A DNA stretch of 45,413 nt from Nocardioides sp. (GCF_030655615.1 NZ_JAURVJ010000108.1:1-45413), one strand, 5' to 3'. Counted from the first letter of the stretch, positions 17,381 to 26,365 are shown. Notes: generated from the letters alone by a model not told the origin. Program-made: numbers and translations.

Positions 17381-18174
17381 CCGTGGTCCCCACCGTCGAG
17401 ATCGAGGTCGACCACCACCGGGGCGTGGTCGGAGGCGCCGGTGCCGGCGCGCTCGTCACGGTCGACGAACGCGCCCGTCACGCGCCCGGCGAACGGCGGC
17501 GAGCCCAGCACGAAGTCGATGCGCATGCCCCGGTTGCGCTCGAAGCGCTGCCGGTAGTAGTCCCAGTAGGTGTAGACCCCCGGGCCGGGTGTGTGGGGCC
17601 GGACCACGTCGGCGTACCCGTCCTCGAGGAACGCGGCGAACGCCGCCCGCTCGGGCGGGGTCACGTGCGTCGAGTCGGCGTAGGCCGCCACGTCGAACAC
17701 GTCCTCGTCCTGCGGCGCGATGTTCCAGTCGCCCACGAGGGCGGTCGGGGTTTCGGTCCAGGTCGAGGCGGCCTCGCGCAGCCGCCCGAGCCAGTCGAGC
17801 TTGTAGAGGTAGTGCGGGTCGCCGACCTTGCGGCCGTTGGGGACGTAGAGCGACCACACGCGTACGCCGCCGCAGGTCGCCCCGATCGCCCGCGCCTCCG
17901 CCGCTGCGGGGTCGCCCCAGGTCGGCATGTCGGGGAACCCGACCTCGACGTCGTCGAGCCCGACCCGGCTGATGACGGCGACACCGTTCCACTGGCTGTA
18001 GCCCGCGGACGCGACCTCGTAGCCCAGGGACTGCAGGCCCATCAGCGGCAGCTGGTCCTCGCGGGCCTTGGTCTCCTGCACCGCGAGGACGTCGACGTCG
18101 TGGCGCTGCAGGAACGCCTCGACCCGGTCGATGCGGGCGCGCAACGAGTTGACGTTCCAGGTGGCCAGCCGCAT
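17377..18174 (-). CDS. xth: Exodeoxyribonuclease III
   Basis: 265 residues of the endonuclease/exonuclease/phosphatase fold: MRLATWNVNSLRARIDRV, AVQETKARED (metal-binding Glu), WSLYVPNGRKVGDPHYLYKLDWL, ALVGDWNIAPQDEDVFD, GMRIDFVLGSPPF and the catalytic SDHAPVVVDLDL. XthA-type enzymes act on abasic sites and 3' ends in base excision repair. TACGGT on this strand (18186-18181) lies 6 nt before the ATG, a leaderless layout. A c-di-GMP gene follows in the same transcript. Confidence 0.95.
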   Translation of the reverse strand: MRLATWNVNSLRARIDRVEAFLQRHDVDVLAVQETKAREDQLPLMGLQSLGYEVASAGYSQWNGVAVISRVGLDDVEVGFPDMPTWGDPAAAEARAIGATCGGVRVWSLYVPNGRKVGDPHYLYKLDWLGRLREAASTWTETPTALVGDWNIAPQDEDVFDVAAYADSTHVTPPERAAFAAFLEDGYADVVRPHTPGPGVYTYWDYYRQRFERNRGMRIDFVLGSPPFAGRVTGAFVDRDERAGTGASDHAPVVVDLDLDGGDHG

Positions 18175-18180
18175 CCGGCA

Positions 18181-18186
18181 ACCGTA
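18181..18186 (-). promoter_or_regulatory. Probable -10 element of xth (TACGGT)
   Basis: On the minus strand TACGGT is followed by 6 nt and then the ATG at 18174; no Shine-Dalgarno is present. Confidence 0.45.
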
Positions 18187-18246
18187 TCGGCTGGGGTCGC
18201 TCGTCCGGGACGTCGTCCGGCCATGTCGCGCGCGGGGACCGCGAGC

Positions 18247-20358
18247 TCACGCGCGCGGCGTGAGCAGCTCCTCGAGCTCGGCGGCGGGGGTGCCGATCTC
18301 CTTCATCCGCACCGCGTAGGAGCGGTAGGCGCGACGGGCCTCGCCGTGGCGGCGCGCCTCGTGCAGGGCCGTGATCAGGTGGTGGTGGGACGGCTCGTCG
18401 TAGGGGTCGTCGGCGATGAGGCCGACCAGCCAGGGGATGGCGCGCTGCTGGTCTCCGCCGGCGATGAGCGCCAGCGCGAGCTCGCGCTTGACCTCGAGCG
18501 ACAGCGAGAGCAGCTCGTCACGCACGTCGACGGTGAAGTCGCTGTAGGGGTCGTCCTCGAGGTAGTGGCCGGTGTACATCGCCGCCGCCCGCTCGAGCTC
18601 CTCGACGGTGCCGGGCTCGGTGTGCTCGCCGTGGTCACCCGACCGCAGCGCCCGCAGCGCGCTGGTGGCGGTCTGGGTGAAGACGACGGCGTCGACCTCG
18701 ACGTGGTCGGTGTCGAGCCGCACGGCCTCGCGGTCGGCGCGCAGGTAGTGGTCGGACGGCTGGGCCTTCTTCGGGTCGAGCACGGACCGCAGGGTCGAGA
18801 GGACGACCGACAGGCGGTTGCCGCTGCCGTCGGAGTCGGGCCACAGGTGCTCGGCCAGCGCGTCGCGGGTGATCGGCCGCCCGCGCTTGCCGGCGAGGAT
18901 CTTGAGCGCGTCGCGCGACTTGCGGGACTGCCAGGCCGACGCCGGCACCGGCTCGCCGTCGCAGAGCACGGCGAACGCGCCGAGCGTGCGGATGCTCACC
19001 CGGGCGCGGTCGGCGGTGCCGAGGGCCTGGAGGGGACCGGCGATCCGCGTGGCGTCGTCGCGTACGCCGAGCGCGCGCAGCCGCCGCCGGGCCGCCTGCT
19101 CCTGCACCGTGTCGCCGGTGGCGCGGGCCCGCAGCGCCTGGTTGGTCGCGATCCCGACCGCGTTGGCGGTGCTGCGCCACAGGGTCCCGGCCTCGTCGAG
19201 CAGGTCGAGGGCGCGGGGGCCGGTGATGAGCAGCGACTGCAGCTCGAGCGCCTCGGCGAGCCCGCGCGCGTCGTGGCGGCGTCCGGCCTCACGGACCGCC
19301 AGCCGGGAGAACTCGCCCGCGTCGTCGCGGTTGCCGATCGCCAGGCACACCCAGCCCGCGGCCAGGAGTGGGTCGACCTGGCCCACCGCGGCGGGCTGGT
19401 CGAGCGCCCGCTTGACCAGCCCCAGGGCCTCGTCGACGTCGTCGACCACCAGGGCCCGGGCCAGGCCGGAGGTGGCGGGCACGGCGATCTGCGCGTTGCC
19501 GGTGCGCTCGGCGATGACCAGGGCCTCGCGGTAGGCGATGGCGGCCTGGGTGGCGTTGCCGCAGAGCCGGTTGGCGTCGCCGATGCCGACGACCGCCAGG
19601 CCCAGCAGGGGACTCTCGGAGGTGCGGGTGAGGGCGCGGGCGAGGTGGAGCTCGGCGAGGCACTCCTCGACGCGACCGAGGCCGAGCAGCGAGTCGGAGC
19701 GGGTGATCAGGCTGAGGGCCCGCACCGGCGGCGGCGCGGAGACCGACTCGGCGAGGGCGATCGCCCGGTCGAGGTGGGGGAGCGCCTCGGTGTAGCGACC
19801 CTCGGAGTTGCAGCGCGAGCCGAGGTTGTTGTGGACGCGGGCCTGGGTGAGCACGTCGCCGGCGCGCTCGGCGGCGGCCAGGCCCTTCTCGTAGGCCACC
19901 AGGTTGGCGTCCAAGTCGCCCTCGAGCACGCAGACCAGTGCCTGGCTGACCCATGCGGCCGCGACCGCCGCGTCGTCGCCGCAGGCCTGGGCCGCGGCGA
20001 GTGCGGCGTCGGTCGCGGCCCGGCTCGCCTCGGCGTCGCCGGTCGCCCAGAGCGAGGACGCCTTGCTGGACAGCAGGAACGCCCCGTCGACGGGGTCGGG
20101 GTCGGGCTCGTCGTGGTCGGCGCGCGCATAGACGACCAGGGCGGCGGCGAAGCTGCCCGACTGGTGGAGGGCGTAGCCGAGACGCCACGCGAGGGCGACG
20201 GGAAGGGGGCCGCCGTCGGGGGCCACGAGGGTGGCCGCCCGATCGAGGAGAGCGACCTCGCCGGGGCGGAGCGACTCGTCCGAGGGGCCGGAGACCGCAC
20301 GCAGCACCGCGTCGACGTCGCCGTCCGCGACCGCCCGCTCGAGCCCGCTGCTGGTCAT
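18247..20358 (-). CDS. TPR-containing SARP/BTAD-type transcriptional regulator
   Basis: 703 residues. The first 440 are helical repeats of TPR type (ARVHNNLGSRCNSEGRYTEALPHLDRAIALAE; AAIAYREALVIAERTG). At about 450-545 is a winged-helix DNA-binding domain (VSIRTLGAFAVLCDGEPVP, SRKSRDALKILAGKRGRPITRDALAEHLWPD, NRLSVVLSTLRSVLD), followed to the C-terminus by a bacterial transcriptional activation domain (YLEDDPYSDFTVDVRDELLSL, EPSHHHLITALHEARRHGEARRAYRSY). In classical SARPs the DNA-binding domain is N-terminal; here the sensor-like TPR block precedes it. No NB-ARC ATPase is present. The target is unknown. It is divergent from ychF. Confidence 0.85.
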   Translation of the reverse strand: MTSSGLERAVADGDVDAVLRAVSGPSDESLRPGEVALLDRAATLVAPDGGPLPVALAWRLGYALHQSGSFAAALVVYARADHDEPDPDPVDGAFLLSSKASSLWATGDAEASRAATDAALAAAQACGDDAAVAAAWVSQALVCVLEGDLDANLVAYEKGLAAAERAGDVLTQARVHNNLGSRCNSEGRYTEALPHLDRAIALAESVSAPPPVRALSLITRSDSLLGLGRVEECLAELHLARALTRTSESPLLGLAVVGIGDANRLCGNATQAAIAYREALVIAERTGNAQIAVPATSGLARALVVDDVDEALGLVKRALDQPAAVGQVDPLLAAGWVCLAIGNRDDAGEFSRLAVREAGRRHDARGLAEALELQSLLITGPRALDLLDEAGTLWRSTANAVGIATNQALRARATGDTVQEQAARRRLRALGVRDDATRIAGPLQALGTADRARVSIRTLGAFAVLCDGEPVPASAWQSRKSRDALKILAGKRGRPITRDALAEHLWPDSDGSGNRLSVVLSTLRSVLDPKKAQPSDHYLRADREAVRLDTDHVEVDAVVFTQTATSALRALRSGDHGEHTEPGTVEELERAAAMYTGHYLEDDPYSDFTVDVRDELLSLSLEVKRELALALIAGGDQQRAIPWLVGLIADDPYDEPSHHHLITALHEARRHGEARRAYRSYAVRMKEIGTPAAELEELLTPRA

Positions 20359-20550
20359 GACCGTCCCGAAGATCCAGGTGAGATGGCGCTGGTGCCCCCG
20401 CCACAGACTAGGCGAGGACGTCGGTCCCGCCAGTGTTTCTCCGGCTACTTCACGAGTTCGTCACCTGTTGCCAGCCTGTGCCCGAGGTGTGCCCGGGGCC
20501 GGGTCGACCGGCGCCGGACCCGCGGGGCCGGACGGCGGGTACGACCGCCG

Positions 20551-20556
20551 TAGACT
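20551..20556 (+). promoter_or_regulatory. Probable -10 element of ychF (TAGACT)
   Basis: TAGACT is followed by 8 nt and GTG 20565. The rest of the 206-nt divergent gap (20359-20564) shows only GC-rich sequence without a clear structure. Confidence 0.5.
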
Positions 20557-20564
20557 CGCCCCCC

Positions 20565-21641
20565 GTGGCACTCACCATCGGCATCGTCGGCCTGCCCAAC
20601 GCCGGCAAGTCCACCCTCTTCAACGCGCTGACCAAGAACGACGTGCTCGCGGCCAACTACCCGTTCGCGACGATCGAGCCCAACGTCGGCGTCGTCGGCG
20701 TACCGGACGAGCGGCTCCCCCAGCTCGCCGAGGTCTTCAGCAGCGCCAAGATCCTGCCTGCGACCGTGGAGTTCGTCGACATCGCCGGCATCGTCAAGGG
20801 CGCCTCCGAGGGGGAGGGGCTGGGCAACAAGTTCCTGGCCCACATCCGGGAGTCGTCGGCGATCTGCCAGGTCACCCGCGTCTTCCGCGACGAGGACGTG
20901 ACCCACGTCGACGGCGAGGTCAACCCCGGCAGCGACATCTCCACCATCCAGACCGAGCTGATCCTCGCCGACCTGCAGACGGTCGAGAAGGCCATCCCGC
21001 GGCTGGAGAAGGAGGCCCGGACCCGCAAGGACCTCGCCGCCAACCTCGACGCCGCCAGGCAGGCGCTGACCGCGCTCGAGGGCGGTACGCCGATCATCTC
21101 GACCTCCATCGACCGCGACCTGATCCGCGAGCTGTCGCTGCTGACGGCCAAGCCCTTCATCTACGTCTTCAACTGCGACGCCGACGAGCTCGCCGACGAG
21201 GCGCTCAAGGACCAGATGCGTGCCCTCATCGCGCCGGCCGAGGCGATCTTCCTCGACGCCAAGTTCGAGGCCGAGCTCGTCGAGCTCGGTGACGACGCCG
21301 AGGCCCGCGAGATGCTGGCCGAGATGGGCGTGACCGAGCCGGGCCTCGACACCCTGGCCCGCGTCGGCTTCGACACGCTCGGCCTGCAGACCTATCTCAC
21401 CGCCGGCCCCAAGGAGTCGCGTGCGTGGACGGTCAGGAAGGGCGCCACCGCCCCCGAGGCGGCCGGCGTCATCCACACCGACTTCCAGCGCGGCTTCATC
21501 AAGGCCGAGATCGTCTCGTTCGACGACCTCATGCAGCACGGCTCGATGCAGAAGGCCAAGGAGGCCGGGCGGGTCCGCATGGAGGGCAAGGACTACGTGA
21601 TGGCCGACGGCGACGTCGTGGAGTTCCGCTTCAACGTCTAG
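20565..21641 (+). CDS. ychF: Redox-regulated ATPase YchF (Obg-family)
   Basis: 358 residues with GTG start at 20565. The G1 motif GLPNAGKST, the G3 region VDIAGIVKGASEGEGLGNKFLAHIRE, and NCDA in place of the NKxD motif that gives Obg proteins GTP preference identify YchF/OLA1, which hydrolyses ATP. The C-terminal TGS domain is AWTVRKGATAPEAAGVIHTDFQRGFIKAEIVSFDDL, ending KDYVMADGDVVEFRFNV. YchF associates with ribosomes and influences stress responses. The open frame reaches upstream to 20433, but that region contains the promoter. Confidence 0.97.
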   Translation: MALTIGIVGLPNAGKSTLFNALTKNDVLAANYPFATIEPNVGVVGVPDERLPQLAEVFSSAKILPATVEFVDIAGIVKGASEGEGLGNKFLAHIRESSAICQVTRVFRDEDVTHVDGEVNPGSDISTIQTELILADLQTVEKAIPRLEKEARTRKDLAANLDAARQALTALEGGTPIISTSIDRDLIRELSLLTAKPFIYVFNCDADELADEALKDQMRALIAPAEAIFLDAKFEAELVELGDDAEAREMLAEMGVTEPGLDTLARVGFDTLGLQTYLTAGPKESRAWTVRKGATAPEAAGVIHTDFQRGFIKAEIVSFDDLMQHGSMQKAKEAGRVRMEGKDYVMADGDVVEFRFNV

Positions 21642-21672
21642 GCACGCCCAGACCTGCCAGGCACGACGCCGC

Positions 21673-21678
21673 TAGCGT
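21673..21678 (+). promoter_or_regulatory. Probable -10 element (TAGCGT)
   Basis: TAGCGT is followed by 6 nt and GTG 21685 of the acetyltransferase gene, in the 43-nt gap after ychF. Confidence 0.4.
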
Positions 21679-21684
21679 TGCCGG

Positions 21685-22185
21685 GTGATCCCGGCTCCCA
21701 CCGCACGTCTCCGGTTCCGCGAGATGGCCGACACCGACCTCGACCGGATGGCCGACCTGCTCGGCGACCCGGACGTCATGCGGTTCTACCCCCGGACCAG
21801 GACGCGCGACGAGGCGCTCGCCTGGATCGAGTGGAGCCAGCGCAGCTACGCCGAGCACGGCTACGGACTGTGGATCGTCGAGACCCACGCGGGCGAGTTC
21901 GTCGGTGACTGCGGGCTCACCTGGCAGCCGGTCGGCGGCCGGCAGGTCCTCGAGGTCGGCTACCACACCGTCCCGGCGATGCAGGGCCGTGGCTACGCGA
22001 GCGAGGCGGCACGGACGTGCGTCGACCTCGCGCTCGGGCCGGTCGGCGAGACCCACGTCGTCGCCATCATCAACCCCGCCAACGTCCCGTCGCGGCGGGT
22101 CGCGGAGAGGATCGGCCTGCGGGTCGAGCAGGAGACCGAGGTCCGTGGCCTCCCCGTGGTCGTCTACGGACGCGTGACTGACTGA
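21685..22185 (+). CDS. GNAT-family N-acetyltransferase (RimJ/RimL-like)
   Basis: 166 residues, GTG start. TARLRFREMADTDLDRMADLLGDPDVMRFYP is the usual N-terminal strand-helix of RimJ/RimL-type GNATs. The acetyl-CoA loop appears as GYHTVPAMQGRGYASEAARTCVDLA, with the QGRGYA pyrophosphate-binding motif, and AIINPANVPSRRVAERIGLRVE follows. It transfers an acetyl group to an amine; the substrate cannot be told from the sequence. It follows ychF by 43 nt but has its own likely promoter. Confidence 0.88.
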   Translation: MIPAPTARLRFREMADTDLDRMADLLGDPDVMRFYPRTRTRDEALAWIEWSQRSYAEHGYGLWIVETHAGEFVGDCGLTWQPVGGRQVLEVGYHTVPAMQGRGYASEAARTCVDLALGPVGETHVVAIINPANVPSRRVAERIGLRVEQETEVRGLPVVVYGRVTD

Positions 22186-22280
22186 CGTCGTGCTCGTGGG
22201 TGAAGACCCACCGGCGTCGCACCTGCGAGGCTCGGGCCACCGCGGCCGACCCCCGGCGACGTCGTGGTCAGGTAAGTTGA

Positions 22281-22294
22281 CTGGTTCGCACCAG
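22281..22294. promoter_or_regulatory. Small inverted repeat upstream of the amino-acid ABC operon
   Basis: CTGGT-TCGC-ACCAG is a perfect inverted repeat 27 nt before the GTG start; TTGACT just before it (22277-22282) could be a -35. It may be an operator or chance. Confidence 0.3.
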
Positions 22295-22321
22295 ATATTC
22301 GGGTCCCAGGCAGGCGGAGCA

Positions 22322-23812
22322 GTGACAGCACAGACAACGAGGTCGTGGCTCGCACGAGCCGCAGCGCTGGTGATCGTCGTCCTCGGCCTGGCCGTCGTCG
22401 GTACGCCGGGCGCGACGGCTGGCGACGAGCAGGACCGGCCGGTGCTGCGGGTCGGCACCGAGGGGACCTACCCGCCGTTCAGCTATGAGGACGGCGGTGA
22501 CCTCACCGGCTACGACATCGACGTCATGAAGGCCGTCGCGGACGAGGCCGGCTTCGACGTCGAGTTCGTGGAGGCGCCGTTCGACGCGCTCTTCCCGGCC
22601 CTCGACTCCAAGCGGATCGACGTCATCGCCAACCAGGTGACGATCAACGACGAGCGCGAGGCGCGCTACCTGTTCACCGAGCCCTACACGTTCTCGCGCG
22701 GCGTCATCGTCACGGCGACCGACACCGACGACATCACGACCCTCGACGACATCGAGGGCAAGGTCGCGGCGCAGTCCGAGACCAGCAACTGGGCCCAGGT
22801 GGCGCGCGACGCCGGCGCCGAGGTGCAGTCGGTCGAGGGCTTCGCGCAGGCCGCCGAGCTGCTGGTGCAGGGGCGCGTCGACGTCGTCGTCAACGACAAC
22901 ATCGCCGTGCTCGACTACCTCGCCTCCACCGGCTCGACCGAGATCGAGATCAAGGGCCAGGTCGACGACGAGATCAGCAAGCAGGCGCTGGTCTTCCGCC
23001 AGGCCGACGGCGACCTGCGCGACCGCGCCGACGCCGCGCTCAAGAAGCTCGCCGCCGACGGCACGCTGGCCGAGATCTCCGAGGGCTACTTCAAGGCCGA
23101 CGTCTCGGTGGAGGACGGCGGGGACGTCGAGGTCGAGGGCTCGGGCGGTGGTCGCAGCACCTGGGAGGTCCTCCAGGACACGGCAGGCCCCATGCTCGTG
23201 GGCGTCCTCAAGGGCACGATCCCGCTCACGATCATCAGCTTCGTGGCCGGCCTGGCCATCGCCCTCGGGGTCGCCCTCGCCCGGATGTCGTCGGTCAAGG
23301 CCCTCCGCCTGCCGGCGCGCTTCTACATCTCGCTCATCCGCGGCACGCCGCTCCTCGTGCAGCTGTTCGTCATCTTCTACGGGCTCCCGCAGATCGGCAT
23401 CAAGCTGCCCGGGTTCCCCGCGGCCTGCCTCGCGCTGAGCCTCAACGTCGGCGGCTACGCCGCCGAGATCATCCGCGGGTCGATCCTGTCGGTGCCGCGC
23501 GGCCAGTTCGAGGCGGCGACGACGATCGGCATGCCCTACCGGCAGCTGATGCGCCGGATCGTCCTGCCGCAGGCCGCGCGGATCGCCGTACCGCCGCTGT
23601 CCAACACCCTGCTGTCACTGGTCAAGGACACCTCGCTCGTGTCGGTCGTCCTCGTCACCGAGGTGCTCCGCGAGGCCGACAAGGCCGCCTCGCTGACCGG
23701 CGAGTTCCTGCCGCTCTACTGCCTGTCGGCGCTCTACTTCTGGGTCATCTGCTTCGCGCTCTCGATCGGCCAGGACAAGCTCGAGAAGAAGCTGGGGAGG
23801 TATGCCGTATGA
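22322..23812 (+). CDS. Amino-acid ABC transporter, substrate-binding protein fused to permease
   Basis: 496 residues from GTG 22322, with GGCGGAG upstream. After a signal/anchor helix (ARAAALVIVVLGLAVVGTPGATA) comes a family 3 solute-binding domain at about 40-255 (VLRVGTEGTYPPFSYEDGGDLTGYDIDVMKAVADEAG, RVDVVVNDNIAVLDYL). A permease domain follows at about 285-490, with membrane helices and the EAA loop FEAATTIGMPYRQLMRRIVLPQA that docks onto the ATPase. Such fusions are known, e.g. Lactococcus GlnP; polar or sulphur-containing amino acids such as glutamine or cystine are the likely cargo. The ATPase gene follows with a 4-nt overlap. Confidence 0.93.
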   Translation: MTAQTTRSWLARAAALVIVVLGLAVVGTPGATAGDEQDRPVLRVGTEGTYPPFSYEDGGDLTGYDIDVMKAVADEAGFDVEFVEAPFDALFPALDSKRIDVIANQVTINDEREARYLFTEPYTFSRGVIVTATDTDDITTLDDIEGKVAAQSETSNWAQVARDAGAEVQSVEGFAQAAELLVQGRVDVVVNDNIAVLDYLASTGSTEIEIKGQVDDEISKQALVFRQADGDLRDRADAALKKLAADGTLAEISEGYFKADVSVEDGGDVEVEGSGGGRSTWEVLQDTAGPMLVGVLKGTIPLTIISFVAGLAIALGVALARMSSVKALRLPARFYISLIRGTPLLVQLFVIFYGLPQIGIKLPGFPAACLALSLNVGGYAAEIIRGSILSVPRGQFEAATTIGMPYRQLMRRIVLPQAARIAVPPLSNTLLSLVKDTSLVSVVLVTEVLREADKAASLTGEFLPLYCLSALYFWVICFALSIGQDKLEKKLGRYAV

Positions 23813-24582
23813 GCACCACCGGACACCTGATCGAGGTCGAGGGCCTCCGCAAGTCCTTCGGCGACACGGCCGTGCTCGAGGACGTCGGCTTCACCGCGTC
23901 CTCCGGGACCTGCACCGTGCTGCTCGGGCCGTCGGGCTCGGGCAAGACCACGGTGCTGCGCTCGCTCAACGTGCTCGAGACGCCCGACGCCGGTGTGGTC
24001 CGGATCGGCGAGGCGGCGGTCGACTTCGGCGAGCTGCCTCGCGACAAGGGCCTGCGCCGCAAGGAGATCCGCGACCTCCGGGCGCGCAGCGGCATGGTCT
24101 TCCAGAGCCACAACCTCTTCCCCCACAAGACCGTGCTCGGCAACATCGTCGAGGGTCCGGTGCAGGTCCAGGGCCAGTCGCCGGAGGAGGCCGAGGCCGA
24201 GGCGCGCCGCCTGCTCGAGCAGGTCGGGCTCGCCGGCCGCGAGACGGCCTATCCGGCCCAGCTGTCCGGCGGCCAGCAGCAGCGCGTCGGCATCGCCCGA
24301 GCGCTGGCGCTCAAGCCCGACGTCGTGCTCCTCGACGAGCCCACCTCCGCCCTCGACCCCGAGCTCGTCGGCGAGGTGCTCGCGGTCATCCGTGACCTGT
24401 CGCAGCAGGGCTGGACGATGGTGATCGTGACCCACGAGGTGCGCTTCGCCCAGGACGTCGCCGACCAGGTCCTCTTCCTCCACTCCGGCGTCGTCGCCGA
24501 GCGCGGAGGCGCCGAGGTGCTCACCGACCCGCAGCAGGAGCGGACGCAGCAGTTCCTGCGGCGCGTCCTCGAGGCCCGCTAG
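23809..24582 (+). CDS. Amino-acid ABC transporter ATP-binding protein
   Basis: 257 residues. Walker A GPSGSGKT at 40-47, Q-loop FQSHNLFPHKTVLGNI, signature LSGGQQQR near 150, Walker B VVLLDEPTSALDPE near 172 and the switch histidine in VIVTHEVRFAQDVADQ are intact. This is the polar-amino-acid (GlnQ/ArtP) subfamily. ATG overlaps the permease stop (ATGA), giving a two-gene importer that needs no separate binding protein. Confidence 0.96.
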   Translation: MSTTGHLIEVEGLRKSFGDTAVLEDVGFTASSGTCTVLLGPSGSGKTTVLRSLNVLETPDAGVVRIGEAAVDFGELPRDKGLRRKEIRDLRARSGMVFQSHNLFPHKTVLGNIVEGPVQVQGQSPEEAEAEARRLLEQVGLAGRETAYPAQLSGGQQQRVGIARALALKPDVVLLDEPTSALDPELVGEVLAVIRDLSQQGWTMVIVTHEVRFAQDVADQVLFLHSGVVAERGGAEVLTDPQQERTQQFLRRVLEAR

Positions 24583-24621
24583 CGAGCGGGAATGCCTGCC
24601 CCGCCCGGGTGTTGAGGTGAC

Positions 24622-24978
24622 ATGACGCCGTACGAGCTCTACCACCGTGCCGACCGCCAGTTCGACCTGCGGGACTACCTCGGTGCCGCCAAGACGCTCG
24701 AGACCCTGCTGACCGACCTCGCCGCCGACGACGAGGGCCCCGGCCACGGGACCGCCCACGCGCGGCTCCTGCTCGCCCGTGCCTACTACCACTCGGCCCA
24801 GCTGGGCCGGGCCGAGACCGCCGCGCGAGCAGTGCTCGCGGAGTCGCCGACCGACGCCTACGCCGCCCTGCTCCTCGCCCGGACCCTCGAGCGCGGCTCG
24901 CGCCACGACGGGGCGCGCGACGCCCTGCGTCTCGCGACCGCGCTGGGTGCGCCCGGCACGTCCACCGACGCCGCCTGA
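24622..24978 (+). CDS. Small tetratricopeptide-repeat protein
   Basis: 118 residues, almost entirely helical, with TPR-like periodicity: YELYHRADRQFDLRDYLGAAKTLETLL, GTAHARLLLARAYYHSAQLGRAETAARAVLAESP and DAYAALLLARTLERGSRHDGARDALRLATALGA. GAGGTG lies 4 nt before the ATG. It is presumably a cytoplasmic protein-binding adaptor; nothing in the neighbourhood points to a partner. Confidence 0.8.
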   Translation: MTPYELYHRADRQFDLRDYLGAAKTLETLLTDLAADDEGPGHGTAHARLLLARAYYHSAQLGRAETAARAVLAESPTDAYAALLLARTLERGSRHDGARDALRLATALGAPGTSTDAA

Positions 24979-25029
24979 GCGCCGCTGCCAGCCGTTGCCA
25001 GTCGTGCGCGACCACACCACACTGGGCGG

Positions 25030-25653
25030 ATGAAGGTCCTCGCGGGGCTGGTCGTCGTCCCGCTCCTGCTGGCGCTGGCCGCCTGCGACGGCGACGAGGG
25101 GCCCACCGACGTGGAGGCACCGTCACAGACGGCGGTCGAGACCGCGACCGCCTCGGACGCCCCGAGCGACCCCGCCCTGCGCGACGAGCTGGTGGCGATG
25201 CTGCAGCGCGACCAGGACGAGCGCACCGGCATCGACTCCGACGACGAGACCGACCAGGACCGCGCCGACCGGCTCGAGGAGATCATCGCCGAGCGGGGCT
25301 GGCCGGGCTACGACCTCGTGGGCAAGGAGGGCGCCGAGGCGGCCTGGACGATCACGCAGCACGCCGACCTCGACCCGGCGTTCCAGGCCCGGGCCGCCGG
25401 GCTGCTGCGCGCGGCCGTCGAGGCCGGGCAGGCCGCGCCCGGCAACCTGGCCTTCCTCGAGGACCGGGTCGCGGTCGCGCGGGGCAAGGCGCAGACCTAC
25501 GGCACGCAGGTCGACTGCGGGCCCGACGGACCCACGCCGGCGACCCCGGTGCGCGACCCCGACCAGGTCGACGCGCGGCGTACGGAGGTGGGTCTCGGCA
25601 CCTACGAGGACTACCTCACCGAGATCTCCGAGGCCTGCGCCTCCGGCAGCTGA
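25030..25653 (+). CDS. DUF6624-type lipoprotein
   Basis: 207 residues. The signal peptide MKVLAGLVVVPLLLALAAC ends in a lipobox LAAC (Cys 19), followed by an acidic linker. The rest fits DUF6624: LRDELVAMLQRDQDERTG, IIAERGWPGYDLVGKEGAEAAWTITQHADLDPAFQ, FLEDRVAVARGKAQTYGTQVDC and VGLGTYEDYL. It is expected on the outer face of the membrane; the function of the domain is not known to me. It ends 4 nt from the convergent lipoprotein gene at 25658. Confidence 0.8.
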   Translation: MKVLAGLVVVPLLLALAACDGDEGPTDVEAPSQTAVETATASDAPSDPALRDELVAMLQRDQDERTGIDSDDETDQDRADRLEEIIAERGWPGYDLVGKEGAEAAWTITQHADLDPAFQARAAGLLRAAVEAGQAAPGNLAFLEDRVAVARGKAQTYGTQVDCGPDGPTPATPVRDPDQVDARRTEVGLGTYEDYLTEISEACASGS

Positions 25654-25657
25654 GCCG

Positions 25658-26365
25658 TCAGGACGCGAACACCGCCAGCGCCGGGAGGTACGACGCCACC
25701 GAGGCCGCGCCGGTCTCCGAGGACGCGGTGATCGCGGCGTCGTCGAGGTGCCCCGGGCGGAAGAACGTCTCGACGTAGACGGCGTTGCCGACGCGGGCCA
25801 CGGTGACGAACGGGTCGCGACCCGAGGTGTCCTCGCCGCCGACGTCCTCGCTGAGCTCGTAGGCCTGCCAGGCCTCGTCGGCGCCGTCGACCGTGGCCGT
25901 GCGGACGAACCACTCCACGGGCTCGCCGGTGTGCGACTGCGGGCCCGCAGCGCCACAGGTCGCGGTCGCCTCGCGCCAGTCGGCCACCGCCTCGGTCGCG
26001 GCCGCCGGGTCGGCGTACACCCCGAGGGACTCGCTGGGGGAGGCGTCGGTGCCGTACTCGTAGAACGCCCGCCCGTCGGTCGGCGCCGGGTCGCGCAGAC
26101 GCTGCGGCGGGTCGACGCAGATGCCGGGCATCGGGGACAGGTCGTCGCCGTTGCCCTTGACCTCCCAGCGGCCCTCGTGCGGCAGGCGGAGGTCGTCGGG
26201 GATGGTGGTCGGGACGGCGCTCCCGGTGGCGGGGGACGTCGGCTCGGCGGCGACCGGACGCGTGTCGGGCTCGGCGCCGGACCGGGTGTCGGTGCTGCTC
26301 CCGCAGCCGGTGACGAGCAGGGCGATCGCGGGCAGGGCCAGGAGGGCGTGCTTCGTGGTCTTCAT
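25658..26365 (-). CDS. Hypothetical lipoprotein
   Basis: 235 residues from ATG 26365. Signal peptide MKTTKHALLALPAIALLVTGC with lipobox VTGC (Cys 21), then a Ser/Thr/Pro-rich linker (RPVAAEPTSPATGSAVPTT) and a globular part with three further Cys (PGICVD, ATATCGAAG) and SLGVYADPAAATEAVADWREA, resembling sensor-type mycobacterial lipoproteins of unknown role. Its ATG overlaps the stop of the GAF regulator (ATGA), so it is translated behind it; this coupling suggests it serves the same system, but nothing else shows how. Confidence 0.75.
   Translation of the reverse strand: MKTTKHALLALPAIALLVTGCGSSTDTRSGAEPDTRPVAAEPTSPATGSAVPTTIPDDLRLPHEGRWEVKGNGDDLSPMPGICVDPPQRLRDPAPTDGRAFYEYGTDASPSESLGVYADPAAATEAVADWREATATCGAAGPQSHTGEPVEWFVRTATVDGADEAWQAYELSEDVGGEDTSGRDPFVTVARVGNAVYVETFFRPGHLDDAAITASSETGAASVASYLPALAVFAS

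Noticed and set aside
14657..17557. Very long open frame on the plus strand (966 codons) opposite rmuC and the GGDEF-EAL gene
   Set aside because: It is antisense to genes with clear conserved motifs; its translation is Gly/Arg/Val-rich low complexity, the usual shadow of high-GC coding DNA.
17383..20553. Open frame of 1056 codons on the plus strand opposite xth and the SARP-type gene
   Set aside because: Shadow of two well-supported minus-strand genes; no recognisable domain or start context.
22277..22299. Complete sigma-70 promoter (TTGACT with TATTC) before the amino-acid ABC operon
   Set aside because: The spacing between the two hexamers is only about 12 nt, too short for a functional pair.
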